From Candidatus Dadabacteria bacterium (GTDB taxonomy: Bacteria; Desulfobacterota_D; UBA1144; Nemesobacterales; Nemesobacteraceae), in the NCBI GenBank assembly GCA_022822065.1, contig JAJECI010000008.1:1-64000 (forward strand): a DNA stretch of 64,000 nucleotides. The letters are read 5' to 3'. Positions within the stretch are counted from its first letter, which is position 1. Every line of letters starts with the position of its first letter. Shown here one piece after another: positions 1 to 9,087 of this stretch. The position numbers were made by a program, and so were the translations under genes. The notes under the pieces are model-generated. The model did not search any database and was not told the origin of the DNA. It was given only the letters and a program-made list of their open reading frames with translations.

Positions 1-126
1 CGCCTGCCCCCGCTTTGACAATATGCTCGTTATCGCCGCCGTTAACGTAGTCTTCCCATGATCCACATGCCCTATCGTCCCTATGTTAAGATGCGGCTTC
101 CCCCTCTCAAATTTCTCCTTAGACAT
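1..126 (-). CDS. tuf: Elongation factor Tu, N-terminal part (cut by window start)
   Basis: The first 42 codons of EF-Tu, the GTPase that brings aminoacyl-tRNA to the ribosome, are visible; the rest lies outside the window. The reverse strand reads [20 protein letters not shown] and then the P-loop VDHGKTTL, which is the invariant EF-Tu start. A strong Shine-Dalgarno AAGGAGG precedes the ATG. The gene lies 38 bases downstream of the fusA stop and is the last visible gene of the str operon (rpsL-rpsG-fusA-tuf), so it is probably transcribed from the promoter before rpsL. Confidence 0.95.
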   Translation of the reverse strand, partial: MSKEKFERGKPHLNIGTIGHVDHGKTTLTAAITSILSKRGQA

Positions 127-164
127 CGCTTGTTGACCTCCTTGTTAAAAAGAACATAAAAATA

Positions 165-2249
165 TCAGCTGACATTGGCTGCCTGTTTTAACTCTTCGGC
201 TATGTTGGTGGGCAAGGTGAAATAATGGGAGAATTCCATAGTGAATAACCCCCTGCCTTCGGTCATCGACCTTAAATGGGTCGCGTAACCGAACATTTCG
301 CCAAGCGGAACTTCCGCCTTTACCGCCTGCATAGCGCCTCTCATTTCCGTGCTGCTTACTCTTCCGCGCCTTGAACTCAGATCACCTATGACATTTCCCA
401 TGTGAGCTTCGGGAACAACCACCTCAAGTTTCATTACTGGCTCAAGTACAACCGGGGAAGATTTATGAATCGCCTCCTTAAATGCCATGGAACCGGCGAT
501 CTTGAAGGCGATCTCCGAGGAATCGACGTCGTGAAAAGAACCGTCGTAAAGAGTGACCGCCACGTCGACGACCGGATACCCGGACACAACTCCGGTCTCC
601 ATGGCCTCGACTATTCCCTTCTGAACCGCGGGAATAAATTCCTTGGGAATCACCCCTCCCTTTATCTGATCGTTGAACTCAAATCCTTCGCCCCTCTCAA
701 GAGGCTCCACCCTTATCTTCACATGGCCGTACTGACCGCGCCCGCCGGTCTGTCTTATGTATTTCCCTTCGGTTTGGGAGGTGTCGGTTATCGTCTCCCT
801 GTAAGCAACCTGAGGCTTCCCTACGTTCGCATCGACATTGAATTCCCTTTTGAGCCTGTCGACGATTATCTCAAGGTGAAGCTCCCCCATGCCGGAAATC
901 ACCGTCTGACGGGTCTCCTCATCGGTTTTCACCTTGAAGGAAGGATCCTCCATGGCAAGCTTGCTAAGCGAAAGACCGAGTTTTTCCTGGTCGGCGTTTG
1001 ACTTAGGCTCTATGGCAATCGAAATGACCGGGTCCGAGATATGAAGACTCTCAAGTATCACGGGATTTGAATCCGAGCACAGAGTGTCGCCCGTAAGGGT
1101 GTTTTTAAGCCCGACCGCGGCCGCTATACCACCGGCCTCAACCTCTTTTATGTCTTCGCGCTTTTCCGCGTGCATGCGAAGAAGTCTTCCGATTTTTTCA
1201 TTTTTAAGATTGGATGAATTGTAAACTGTGGTGCCTGATTTAAGTTTTCCTGAATAAACACGAAGGTAAGTAAGCTGGCCGACGAACGGGTCCGACATGA
1301 TCTTAAACGCAAGCGCGGAGAAGGGGTCTTCTTTGTCGGGTTTTCTCTCGGCTTCCTCATCGGTTTTGGGATGAATGCCTTTTACCGGGGGCAGATCCAC
1401 GGGAGCAGGCATGTATTCCACAACTGCATCAAGCAGGAGCTGCACTCCCTTGTTCTTAAAAGCCGACCCCAGCATCACCGGGACTATGGTCGCGTCGATC
1501 GTCTGTCGTCTAATGGATTTGCGGATCATCTCTTCGGGGACATCCTCCCCGTCGAGATAAAGCTCCATTATCTCCTCGTCGTTATCCGAGAGAGCTTCTA
1601 TAAGCTTCTCCCTGTATTCGGCCGCCCGCTCCTTCGTGTCCTCGGGAATATCGATGAATTCAAACTTGGCCCCGAGGCTCTCCCCGTCCCAGACCGCCAT
1701 TTTCATCCTTATCAGATCAACTATTCCGGTGAAATCGTCGCCGTCGAACCAAGGAATCTGAAGACACACGGGATTGGCGTTAAGCCTCTCAACTATCTGG
1801 TCCACTACCTTGTAGAAGTCCGCTCCGACCCTGTCCATCTTGTTCACAAAACACATTCTTGGAACAGAGTACCGGTCGGCCTGCCCCCAGACCGTCTCAG
1901 TCTGGGGTTCGACTCCCCCGACGCAGTCAAACACAACCACCGCTCCGTCAAGCACCTTAAGCGACCTTTCAACCTCTATGGTGAAATCAACGTGACCGGG
2001 AGTGTCTATGATGTTTATCCTGCAGTCCTTCCAGAAACACGTAGTTGTAGCGGAGGTGATGGTGATGCCCCTTTCGCGTTCCTGCTCCATCCAGTCCATG
2101 GTTGCCGCGCCTTCGTGCACCTCGCCGATTTTGTAGGTTATGCCGGTATAGAAAAGTATTCTTTCAGTAGTAGTGGTCTTGCCAGCATCTATGTGAGCAA
2201 CAATTCCGATGTTTCTCACCCTGTCTATGGGGAATACCTGTTCTGACAC
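165..2249 (-). CDS. fusA: Elongation factor G
   Basis: Translocase GTPase of the ribosome, 694 residues, the usual bacterial length. The start is taken as GTG at 2247-2249 (protein begins [13 protein letters not shown]), because a GGAGG Shine-Dalgarno lies just upstream and the longer open frame would run into rpsG. The G motifs are clear: [13 protein letters not shown] (G1), DTPGHVDF (G3) and NKMD (G4), followed by EF-G domains II to V ending in the [18 protein letters not shown] region. It follows rpsG by 17 bases and precedes tuf. No second EF-G copy is in the window. Confidence 0.97.
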   Translation of the reverse strand: MSEQVFPIDRVRNIGIVAHIDAGKTTTTERILFYTGITYKIGEVHEGAATMDWMEQERERGITITSATTTCFWKDCRINIIDTPGHVDFTIEVERSLKVLDGAVVVFDCVGGVEPQTETVWGQADRYSVPRMCFVNKMDRVGADFYKVVDQIVERLNANPVCLQIPWFDGDDFTGIVDLIRMKMAVWDGESLGAKFEFIDIPEDTKERAAEYREKLIEALSDNDEEIMELYLDGEDVPEEMIRKSIRRQTIDATIVPVMLGSAFKNKGVQLLLDAVVEYMPAPVDLPPVKGIHPKTDEEAERKPDKEDPFSALAFKIMSDPFVGQLTYLRVYSGKLKSGTTVYNSSNLKNEKIGRLLRMHAEKREDIKEVEAGGIAAAVGLKNTLTGDTLCSDSNPVILESLHISDPVISIAIEPKSNADQEKLGLSLSKLAMEDPSFKVKTDEETRQTVISGMGELHLEIIVDRLKREFNVDANVGKPQVAYRETITDTSQTEGKYIRQTGGRGQYGHVKIRVEPLERGEGFEFNDQIKGGVIPKEFIPAVQKGIVEAMETGVVSGYPVVDVAVTLYDGSFHDVDSSEIAFKIAGSMAFKEAIHKSSPVVLEPVMKLEVVVPEAHMGNVIGDLSSRRGRVSSTEMRGAMQAVKAEVPLGEMFGYATHLRSMTEGRGLFTMEFSHYFTLPTNIAEELKQAANVS

Positions 2250-2266
2250 CTTGATCCTCCGGGGAA

Positions 2267-2737
2267 TTACCACCTGTAGTGGGCAAAGGCTCTGTTGGCC
2301 TCGGCCATTCTGTGAATATCTTCTTTCTTCTTCACGGCGTTGCCCCTGTTGTTGTGGGCATCGATTATTTCCGAAGAAAGCTTGTCTACCATAGATTTTT
2401 CTGATCTTGAGCGGGAGGAGTTTATGAGCCACCTGATCCCAAGGGACTGCTTCCTGAAAGAAGTCACTTCCATGGGAACCTGGTAGTTGGCTCCGCCGAC
2501 GCGCCTTGACCTCACCTCGACCGAGGGCTTCACCTTGTCAAGAGCATCGTGAAAAACTTCAAGCGGGTCTTTTCCGGTTTTCTCCTTTATTCTGTCAAGG
2601 GAATCGTAGAAGATTTTTTCCGCCTTGCTCTTCTTGCCGTCGTACATCAGGCTGTTTATAAACTTGGCGACTAACGGGTCTCCGGTTCTCGAATCCGGAG
2701 CCAGTTTTCTTCTTGCTACTCTACCTTTTCTCGGCAT
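2267..2737 (-). CDS. rpsG: 30S ribosomal protein S7
   Basis: Primary 16S rRNA-binding protein that nucleates assembly of the 30S head; 156 residues, the standard length. It begins [17 protein letters not shown] and ends in NRAFAHYRW, both hallmarks of bacterial S7. The internal [13 protein letters not shown] segment is the conserved core. It sits 17 bases after rpsL and 17 bases before fusA in the canonical str operon order. In other bacteria S7 represses translation of this operon; no S7 binding hairpin was identified here. Confidence 0.97.
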   Translation of the reverse strand: MPRKGRVARRKLAPDSRTGDPLVAKFINSLMYDGKKSKAEKIFYDSLDRIKEKTGKDPLEVFHDALDKVKPSVEVRSRRVGGANYQVPMEVTSFRKQSLGIRWLINSSRSRSEKSMVDKLSSEIIDAHNNRGNAVKKKEDIHRMAEANRAFAHYRW

Positions 2738-2754
2738 CTGCTGCTTCCCGCCCG

Positions 2755-3126
2755 TTACTTAGGCTTTTTGGCTCCGTACTTGGATCTCCCGTTTCTTCTG
2801 TTCTCAACTCCGGTTGAGTCAAGAGTTCCCCTGACTATGTGGTACCTCACTCCCGGAAGATCTTTCACCCTGCCCCCCCTGACGAGCACAACGGAGTGCT
2901 CCTGCAGCGTGTGTCCTTCTCCGGGAATGTATCCTGTGACCTCTATGCCGTTTGTAAGTCTTATCCTAGCGACCTTCCTGAGCGCGGAGTTAGGCTTTTT
3001 CGGAGTGGTGGTGTAAACCCTCACGCAAACCCCTCTTCGCTGCGGACATCTCTGAAGAGCTCTGGCCTTGCTTTTCTTCTTAACAGTCTCTCTTCCCTTG
3101 CTAAGCAACTGGCTTATCGTAGGCAT
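2755..3126 (-). CDS. rpsL: 30S ribosomal protein S12
   Basis: Decoding-site protein of the 30S subunit, 123 residues. The frame is open six codons further upstream, but the conserved start MPTISQLL at 3126, preceded by GAGAGGA, is the real one. The streptomycin-determining segments [14 protein letters not shown] and [10 protein letters not shown] carry the unsubstituted lysines, so the protein looks streptomycin-sensitive. First gene of the str operon, about 30 nt downstream of the predicted transcription start. Confidence 0.97.
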   Translation of the reverse strand: MPTISQLLSKGRETVKKKSKARALQRCPQRRGVCVRVYTTTPKKPNSALRKVARIRLTNGIEVTGYIPGEGHTLQEHSVVLVRGGRVKDLPGVRYHIVRGTLDSTGVENRRNGRSKYGAKKPK

Positions 3127-3161
3127 AAAATCATCCTCTCCCAAATTTGGGTAATCCGATC

Positions 3162-3191
3162 ATTATAAGCTTAATAACGGGCGGATGTCAA
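3162..3191 (-). promoter_or_regulatory. Sigma-70-type promoter of the str operon
   Basis: On the minus strand a perfect TTGACA (3186-3191) and a perfect TATAAT (3162-3167) are separated by 18 bases. Transcription would start near 3155, giving a leader of about 28 nt before rpsL. This is the strongest promoter match in the window and fits a highly expressed ribosomal operon. The remaining 3192-3399 stretch holds no gene; it should also contain the end of the purD transcript, but no convincing hairpin with a T run was found there. Confidence 0.85.
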
Positions 3192-3399
3192 ATGAAAAAA
3201 CGGAAAAAAACGCTAATTCCCAAATCGAGGGAAGCACTATATTACAGAAAGAAAACAGGTTTTCAACAAAAAAATTTTAGGGCTATATAAACTTCATTAA
3301 ACGCTGCCTAGGAATGGTTGCAGATTCTCTAAAGGAGCCCTAGAAACCATTAACTTTCATGGGTCCGGAATCTCTAAAGGCGGATATATTCAAGACGCA

Positions 3400-4680
3400 T
3401 CAGCGACCGATCCGCAAAAGCGCCTTCTTTCCTATATCCGTCCTGTAGATCAGATTTTCATCGGAAATGGAATCGACGGCCTTATATGCACTCCGTATGG
3501 ATCCCTCTATGGTATCGCCAAGGGAGGTGATCCCCAAGACCCTGCCGCCGCTTGTAACAAGTTTGCCTTCGGAAAAAGCGGTTCCCGCGTGAAAAACTAC
3601 GGTCTCGCGGGTATCGGGGAAATCCATGAGTTCTTTGAGCTCAACCCCCTTGTCGTAGCTTCCCGGGTAACCTCTGGAAGCCATGACGACGCAGACGCAG
3701 AAACCTTCTTTCCATTCTATAGGATCTGTTTTCATCTCGCCCCGGGCTATTGAATAAAGAATAGGAACGATGTCCGATTCCATTTTCATAAGAAGCGGCT
3801 GGGCTTCGGGATCGCCGAAGCGGCAGTTAAATTCAAGCACCTTGAGGTCATCGTCCTTTATCATCAATCCGGCGTAGAGAATTCCCCTGTAAGCCCTCCC
3901 CTCGGATTTCATCGCCCGCACGGTAGGAACCATGACTTCGTCAATTATTCTCTGCCTAAGCTGGTCGGTAACCACCGGGGCGGGAGTGTAAGCTCCCATG
4001 CCTCCTGTGTTCGGCCCCTTGTCTCCGTCAAAAATTGGCTTGTGGTCTTGGGAAGGCTCCAGAGGAAGTATGTTCTCCCCGTCGGTAAAGGCAAAAAAGG
4101 AAGCCTCCTCGCCCGTAAGAAATTCCTCTATTACGACCTTTGTCCCCGCCTCGCCGAACGCTCCGCGCTCCATCATTGAACGAAGCGCTTCCTCGCCCTC
4201 CGCTTGAGAAGCGCATATGATAACGCCTTTGCCGGCGGCAAGACCGTCGGCCTTCACTACAAAAGGGGGTTCGGTTTCACTTATCTCGGCAATCGCCTGC
4301 CCGATATCGGTGAACACGGAATACCCTCCGGTTGGAATTCCATATTTCTTCATCAGGTTTTTTGAGAAACTCTTGCTTCCTTCAAGCTCCGCCGCTGCTT
4401 TAGAGGGACCGAAAACTAAAAGACCCTCTTTTTCAAAGAAATCGGTTATTCCTTCGCAAAGGGGCTGCTCGGGACCGACAACCGTAAGGTCCACCGATTC
4501 TTTCTTGACAAACTGCGCAAGCGAATCAAAATCTCCAACGCCGATAGCCACACACTCGGCATGGCGGCTTATCCCGGCGTTTCCCGGCGCGCAATAGGTT
4601 TTCTCCACAAGAGGACTCTGGCTTATTTTCCAGCAGAGTGCATGCTCCCTTCCGCCACCTCCGACGACAAGTACTTTCAT
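3400..4680 (-). CDS. purD: Phosphoribosylamine-glycine ligase (GAR synthetase)
   Basis: Second step of de novo purine synthesis: ATP-dependent joining of glycine to 5-phosphoribosylamine. The 426 residues match the family length. The N-terminus MKVLVVGGGGREHAL is the PurD signature. An ATP-grasp domain follows (VVKADGLAAGKGV, then FNCRFGDPEAQ with the Mg-binding residues). Last gene of the minus-strand series ssb-glmU-glmS-purD, 59 bases after glmS; no other purine gene is nearby. Confidence 0.96.
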   Translation of the reverse strand: MKVLVVGGGGREHALCWKISQSPLVEKTYCAPGNAGISRHAECVAIGVGDFDSLAQFVKKESVDLTVVGPEQPLCEGITDFFEKEGLLVFGPSKAAAELEGSKSFSKNLMKKYGIPTGGYSVFTDIGQAIAEISETEPPFVVKADGLAAGKGVIICASQAEGEEALRSMMERGAFGEAGTKVVIEEFLTGEEASFFAFTDGENILPLEPSQDHKPIFDGDKGPNTGGMGAYTPAPVVTDQLRQRIIDEVMVPTVRAMKSEGRAYRGILYAGLMIKDDDLKVLEFNCRFGDPEAQPLLMKMESDIVPILYSIARGEMKTDPIEWKEGFCVCVVMASRGYPGSYDKGVELKELMDFPDTRETVVFHAGTAFSEGKLVTSGGRVLGITSLGDTIEGSIRSAYKAVDSISDENLIYRTDIGKKALLRIGR

Positions 4681-4739
4681 TTGAAACCCCTTATAAAATT
4701 AGATGCAAGAATATCATTGTGCCCGGCAAAGGCGTGATA

Positions 4740-6569
4740 TTATTCAACCGTAACAACCTTGGCCAGGTTCCTCGGCTGATCAATATCCGTCCCCAGCATG
4801 TTGGCCACGTGGTAAGCCACAAACTGAACGGGGATAACCGATACCATCGGGCTTACAAGGTAAGAGCTTTTCGGAATCACTATCTTCCTGTCCCTCTCAT
4901 CTGGAAGCTGAAGCTCCCTATCGGACGTTATGAAAATTATTCGCCCTCCCCTGGCCTTTATCTCCTGAAAATTCCCAAGGAGCTTTTTGTAATACACATC
5001 CTCCTCGGGAGCTATAAACACAACGGGCACGTCGCTGTCTATAAGAGCTATGGGACCGTGCTTCATCTCCCCGGCGGCATATCCTTCGGCGTGGATGTAT
5101 GAAACCTCTTTGAGCTTAAGCGCTCCCTCAAGAGCCACGGGGTAGTTAATCCCCCGGCCCAGATATATAAAATTCCTGTAACTGTGAAAATCTCTTGAAA
5201 GCTCCCTGAGACGTTCATCGAGTCCAAGAACTTCCTGCTGGAGTTTTGAAACCGATATGGCATCGGCTATCAGCTGCCTCGCCTTCTTCGAATTAACCGC
5301 TTTCCTCAAGATCCCAAGATATACGGAAAGAAGATAGAACGCCATTACTTGCGTCGTGAAAGACTTTGTGGAGGCAACCCCGATCTCAGGTCCCGCCTTT
5401 GTGGCTATGACGCAGTCAGACTCCCTTGAGATTTTGCTCAGCACAACGTTCGTTATGCCGATTGAGTTCATACCGAGTTCCTTGGCCTTTAGAAGCGCTT
5501 CCGAGGTGTCCGCGGTCTCACCCGACTGAGAAACCGCGATAAAAAGGGTGTCGGGGCCAATGACCGGATTTCTGTATCGGAACTCCGATGCAAGTTCCAC
5601 CTGAGTGCTCACTCCGGCCACTTCCTCTATCATGTACTTCCCTATAAGGGAAGCGTGGTAGGAAGTGCCGCAGGCAGCGATAATGATTCTTTGGGTGTTT
5701 CGCAAAAGCGAGGGATCCAAGTCCTCAAAAACCACTTTCCTCATGTCCGCAGTGAATTTCCCCCGAAGCGTATCGAAGATGGCCCCGGGCTGTTCGAAAA
5801 TTTCCTTCAGCATGTAATGGCGATAGCCTGACTTCTCGGTTACCGAAGGGTCCCAGTCCACAACCGTCGGGTCTCTCCTAACGTCCCTGCCGGCGGCGTC
5901 GGTTATTGAAACGCCGTTTTCGTCCAGAACAACGAAATCGTTATCCTCAAGGAAAATAAACTCCCTAGTGTAGGGGAGAATCGCGGGGATGTCCGAAGCC
6001 AGAAAACATTCGCTTCCGTTGCGCGCTATTATAAGAGGAGAGAAACGCCTGGTGGCGACTATTTTTCCGGGTTCCGTATCCGACATGACCGCCACCGCGT
6101 AAGAGCCCTCTACTTTCTCAAAGGCTTTTCTCGTTGATTCAAGAAGAGAGTTTCCTTTTTCCGTAAAATCGCGGATCAGATGAGAAATGATTTCGGTATC
6201 AGTATCGGAGAGGAATTCATAACCTGCAGCAATAAGTTCCTTCTTAAGCTCGGGGTAGTTCTCCACTATCCCGTTATGCACCACGCTTATCGGACCGGAT
6301 ACCTGAGGGTGAGCGTTTCGCTCCGAGGGATCGCCGTGGGTGGCCCACCTGGTGTGAGCGATGCCGAGTGAAGAGGTCACTTCGCAGTCTTTTAGCTTGG
6401 TGAAGAGATTTTCAAGTTTTCCCTCGCTTCTTATGACGCGGGAGCGGCCGTTTTCGACAAAGCATATCCCCGAAGAATCGTAACCCCTGTACTCCAGTCT
6501 CCCCAAGCTTTCGCAGAGAACGCTTTTGGTTCTATCCGAACTTCCTACGTATCCCACTATTCCGCACAT
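4740..6569 (-). CDS. glmS: Glutamine-fructose-6-phosphate aminotransferase (isomerizing)
   Basis: Makes glucosamine-6-phosphate from fructose-6-phosphate and glutamine, the entry to peptidoglycan and lipopolysaccharide precursors. The 609 residues are standard. The N-terminus MCGIVGYVG supplies the catalytic Cys after Met removal, with RWATHGDPSERNAHP in the glutaminase domain. Two SIS domains follow (CGTSYHAS, SQSGETADT), and the C-terminus NLAKVVTVE closes the active site as in known GlmS. It starts one base after the glmU stop, so the two are translationally coupled. There is no glmS-ribozyme-sized leader. Confidence 0.97.
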   Translation of the reverse strand: MCGIVGYVGSSDRTKSVLCESLGRLEYRGYDSSGICFVENGRSRVIRSEGKLENLFTKLKDCEVTSSLGIAHTRWATHGDPSERNAHPQVSGPISVVHNGIVENYPELKKELIAAGYEFLSDTDTEIISHLIRDFTEKGNSLLESTRKAFEKVEGSYAVAVMSDTEPGKIVATRRFSPLIIARNGSECFLASDIPAILPYTREFIFLEDNDFVVLDENGVSITDAAGRDVRRDPTVVDWDPSVTEKSGYRHYMLKEIFEQPGAIFDTLRGKFTADMRKVVFEDLDPSLLRNTQRIIIAACGTSYHASLIGKYMIEEVAGVSTQVELASEFRYRNPVIGPDTLFIAVSQSGETADTSEALLKAKELGMNSIGITNVVLSKISRESDCVIATKAGPEIGVASTKSFTTQVMAFYLLSVYLGILRKAVNSKKARQLIADAISVSKLQQEVLGLDERLRELSRDFHSYRNFIYLGRGINYPVALEGALKLKEVSYIHAEGYAAGEMKHGPIALIDSDVPVVFIAPEEDVYYKKLLGNFQEIKARGGRIIFITSDRELQLPDERDRKIVIPKSSYLVSPMVSVIPVQFVAYHVANMLGTDIDQPRNLAKVVTVE

Positions 6570-6570
6570 T

Positions 6571-7956
6571 TCAGGATTTCTCCTTCTTCACCCTTTTTCT
6601 CTCCGCCCAGCCGGTTATTTCCTTCTGCCCGGCACGTTCTATGGCCAGAGCGCCCGGGGAAACATCTTTTGTTATTGTGGAACCCGCGGCCGTAGTGGCC
6701 TCTTTTCCAATCCTTATCGGCGCGACAAGCATGGTGTCGCTTCCTATGAAAGCGCGATCCTCGACCACGGTCCTGTGCTTGTTTACCCCGTCGTAGTTGC
6801 AGGTAATGGTTCCGGCACCGATATTGACTCCGTCGCCGATATCGGCATCTCCCACATAGGAAAGATGCGGGACCTTGGAACCAACCCCTATTTCCGACTT
6901 CTTTATCTCAACGAAGTTGCCGATCTTGGCCCCGTCTTTTATCTTGGCCTCGGGCCGCAGGTGACAGAAAGGACCCATCACGATACCGTTTTCGACTTCA
7001 CACCCCGTAAGATACGAAGAAAACCTTATCTCGACATTGTTTCCTATCCGCGAATCTTCAATGTACACAGACGGTCCTATGCGGCAGCCGTCTCCGATAC
7101 TGGTTTCGCCGTAAATATAGGTATTCGGACACACGATCGTATCCCTTCCTATGCTAACGGAGTCCGATATGTAGGTGGTTTCGGAATCCTCTATGGTAAC
7201 CCCGTTCTCCATGTGGCGGCGGTTTATTGCCTGTCTCATGGTTTTTTCCGCCTCGCCGAGTTGCTCTCTGCTGTTCACTCCGGACACCTCCTTTGGATCC
7301 GCCAAGTTAAAGGCCAAAAGCCTGCCTTTGCGGGAAACGCAAAAATCCACAATTCCCGGCAGGTAATACTCTCCCTGGCTGTTTTCACTATCAAGTCCGC
7401 CCAGACTCTCCCAGAGAAAGGAGGAATTCACGCAGTAAATCCCTGCATTTATCTCATTTTCCTTCTTCTCGTCCGCCGTGGCGTCTTTGTCCTCAACCAC
7501 GCGGAGCACTTCCCCGTCGGCATTCCTCAACACTCTCCCGTATCCGCTGGGGTCGTCCACCACAGTGGACATTAACGAGAGGTCCGCTCCGCTTTTCGCG
7601 TGAGAATCCGTAAACTCGCGCAGAGAAAAAAAACTTACCGCGGGAACATCTCCGCTCAGTATGAGAATGTCTCCTGAAAAATCCCGGAACGCTTCCTCGC
7701 AGCACAAAACCGCGTGCCCGGTTCCAAGCTGCGGTTCCTGAATGACTGTCTCCACCGGGTAATCCGAGACCTCTTCCTTCACAAGCTCAGAATCATACCC
7801 CAGCACAAGCACTATCTTCTCAGGTTCCATCTTCTGCGCCGTTTCAAGGACATAGTGCAGCATGGGCTTTTTCAAGATGGGGTGCAGCACTTTGGGGAGT
7901 TGCGAGTTCATGCGGACTCCCCTGCCCGCCGCCAGGATTATAACGGCCAGAGACAT
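6571..7956 (-). CDS. glmU: Bifunctional N-acetylglucosamine-1-phosphate uridyltransferase / glucosamine-1-phosphate acetyltransferase
   Basis: Performs the last two steps to UDP-GlcNAc: acetylation of glucosamine-1-phosphate and then uridylylation. The N-terminal nucleotidyltransferase domain carries LAAGRGVRM at residues 8-16 and LPKVLHPI. The C-terminal part is a left-handed beta-helix of hexapeptide repeats with the conserved NFVEIKKSEIG and GAGTITCNYDG segments. Length 461 is typical. Together with the adjoining glmS, three of the four steps from fructose-6-phosphate to UDP-GlcNAc are encoded here; glmM is not in the window. Confidence 0.97.
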   Translation of the reverse strand: MSLAVIILAAGRGVRMNSQLPKVLHPILKKPMLHYVLETAQKMEPEKIVLVLGYDSELVKEEVSDYPVETVIQEPQLGTGHAVLCCEEAFRDFSGDILILSGDVPAVSFFSLREFTDSHAKSGADLSLMSTVVDDPSGYGRVLRNADGEVLRVVEDKDATADEKKENEINAGIYCVNSSFLWESLGGLDSENSQGEYYLPGIVDFCVSRKGRLLAFNLADPKEVSGVNSREQLGEAEKTMRQAINRRHMENGVTIEDSETTYISDSVSIGRDTIVCPNTYIYGETSIGDGCRIGPSVYIEDSRIGNNVEIRFSSYLTGCEVENGIVMGPFCHLRPEAKIKDGAKIGNFVEIKKSEIGVGSKVPHLSYVGDADIGDGVNIGAGTITCNYDGVNKHRTVVEDRAFIGSDTMLVAPIRIGKEATTAAGSTITKDVSPGALAIERAGQKEITGWAERKRVKKEKS

Positions 7957-7987
7957 AACTTTAATGTGTCAGTAAAAACCAAAAGAA

Positions 7988-8416
7988 TCAGAATGGAACG
8001 TCGTCGTTCGTCATGTCAGCGCCCTCTTCGTAGGAGTAGTCATCTTCAGCCGGGGGCGCCCCGCCGCTTTGCCTTCCGCTCTCTCCTCTAGGGGAGAGAA
8101 ACTGCACTGTTCTTCCCACGATCTCGGTCGTATATCTCTTGTTTCCTTCCTTGTCGTCCCATGAACGGGTTCTGATAGAACCCTCCACGTAAACCGATCT
8201 CCCTTTGGCAAGATACTCTCCGCAGACTTCCGCAAGCCTTCCAAACACTACTATCCTGTGCCACTCCGTGTATTCCTGAGAGTTTCCGTCCCTGTCTTTC
8301 CGTGTTTCCGTGGTAGCAACTGAGAAAGTGGTAACCGCATTTCCGTCCGTCGTGTATCTTACTTCCGGGTCTCTTCCCAAATTGCCGAGTATTATAGCCT
8401 TGTTAACCGCTGCCAT
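7988..8416 (-). CDS. ssb: Single-stranded DNA-binding protein
   Basis: Coats single-stranded DNA during replication and repair. The 142 residues consist of an OB fold ([16 protein letters not shown] near the N-terminus, [14 protein letters not shown] and [10 protein letters not shown] in the core) and an acidic low-complexity tail ending in NDDVPF. That tail is the conserved docking peptide for partner proteins such as RecG, which is encoded elsewhere in this window. A GGAGA precedes the ATG. It lies 31 bases before glmU. Confidence 0.96.
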   Translation of the reverse strand: MAAVNKAIILGNLGRDPEVRYTTDGNAVTTFSVATTETRKDRDGNSQEYTEWHRIVVFGRLAEVCGEYLAKGRSVYVEGSIRTRSWDDKEGNKRYTTEIVGRTVQFLSPRGESGRQSGGAPPAEDDYSYEEGADMTNDDVPF

Positions 8417-8481
8417 GAGTTTCGATCTCCACAGTTGTTATATTGGCAAAAATTTACATGATGATTGGTGGGATTTAAACA

Positions 8482-9078
8482 TCATCTTGGAAAACACGCC
8501 GAAGTTTTCTTGAAGAATTCATTAAGTATTCTCCCCGTAAGTCCCCATATTATGTGGTTGCGGTAGGCAAACACGTAATCATCTATTATTTCCCCATCCC
8601 GCTTTCTTTCCCTTACGTCCCTGTTTTTTGGGTTAACCAGGTGGGAAACCGGAACGCAGAAGAATTCCGATACCTCATAATTGGGAACAAACTCTACTTT
8701 GTCATTTACCATCGCTACAAAAGGCTTTACAGCATACTGCCTGACAGAAGGGGTGTAGGGACGCACGAAATCCATTTCCCCGAGAATCTCTGCTTCCTCT
8801 CCGGCGTCAAAACCAAGCTCCTCTCCGACTTCTCTAAAAGCCGTATCAAGAAGAGTCGCGTCACTTTGCTTTTTCTTTCCCCCTGGAAAGGCTACGTGGC
8901 CTGAAAAAGCATCTTCCCTGTATTCTGTTCTTCTTATAAACCATATTCCATAATCTCCACCCCGCTCGCAGAGCATAACCAGCACGGCGGATGCCAGAAG
9001 TTCCCCGTCCGGATCAAGGAGGGTTCCCGGAGGGTCCAGGACCTTTTTTATTTCTTCTCTTATGCTCATCGCGTCCAT
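8482..9078 (-). CDS. Nudix hydrolase, CoA pyrophosphatase-like (NudL type)
   Basis: 198 residues containing a Nudix box: GHVAFPGGKKK, then FREVGEELGF with the REVxEExG metal-binding core at about residues 82-92. The LLDTAFREVGEELG arrangement and the preceding SGHVAFPGG are typical of CoA pyrophosphatases, which cleave CoA to phosphopantetheine and 3',5'-ADP. The exact substrate cannot be decided from sequence. The usual box glutamate spaced from the glycine appears as aspartate, common in this subgroup. Start is uncertain between the ATG at 9078 and one three codons later; neither has a strong ribosome site. It begins 9 bases after the hydantoinase gene. Confidence 0.8.
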   Translation of the reverse strand: MDAMSIREEIKKVLDPPGTLLDPDGELLASAVLVMLCERGGDYGIWFIRRTEYREDAFSGHVAFPGGKKKQSDATLLDTAFREVGEELGFDAGEEAEILGEMDFVRPYTPSVRQYAVKPFVAMVNDKVEFVPNYEVSEFFCVPVSHLVNPKNRDVRERKRDGEIIDDYVFAYRNHIIWGLTGRILNEFFKKTSACFPR

Positions 9079-9087
9079 AAAAAACTC

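Noticed and set aside
402-2246. Long plus-strand open frames (for example 402-1001 and 1371-2246) opposite fusA
   Set aside because: They lie entirely antisense to a complete EF-G gene, have no ribosome sites and no recognisable protein motifs; long antisense frames are expected here from codon bias.
3313-3351. AATGGTT/AACCATT inverted repeat downstream of purD as a terminator
   Set aside because: The stem is only 7 AT-rich pairs with a loop of about 25 bases and no T run in the right place.
4681-4739. glmS riboswitch-ribozyme or other riboswitch around glmS
   Set aside because: glmS starts one base after glmU, leaving no leader, and the 59 bases between glmS and purD are too short for a known riboswitch.
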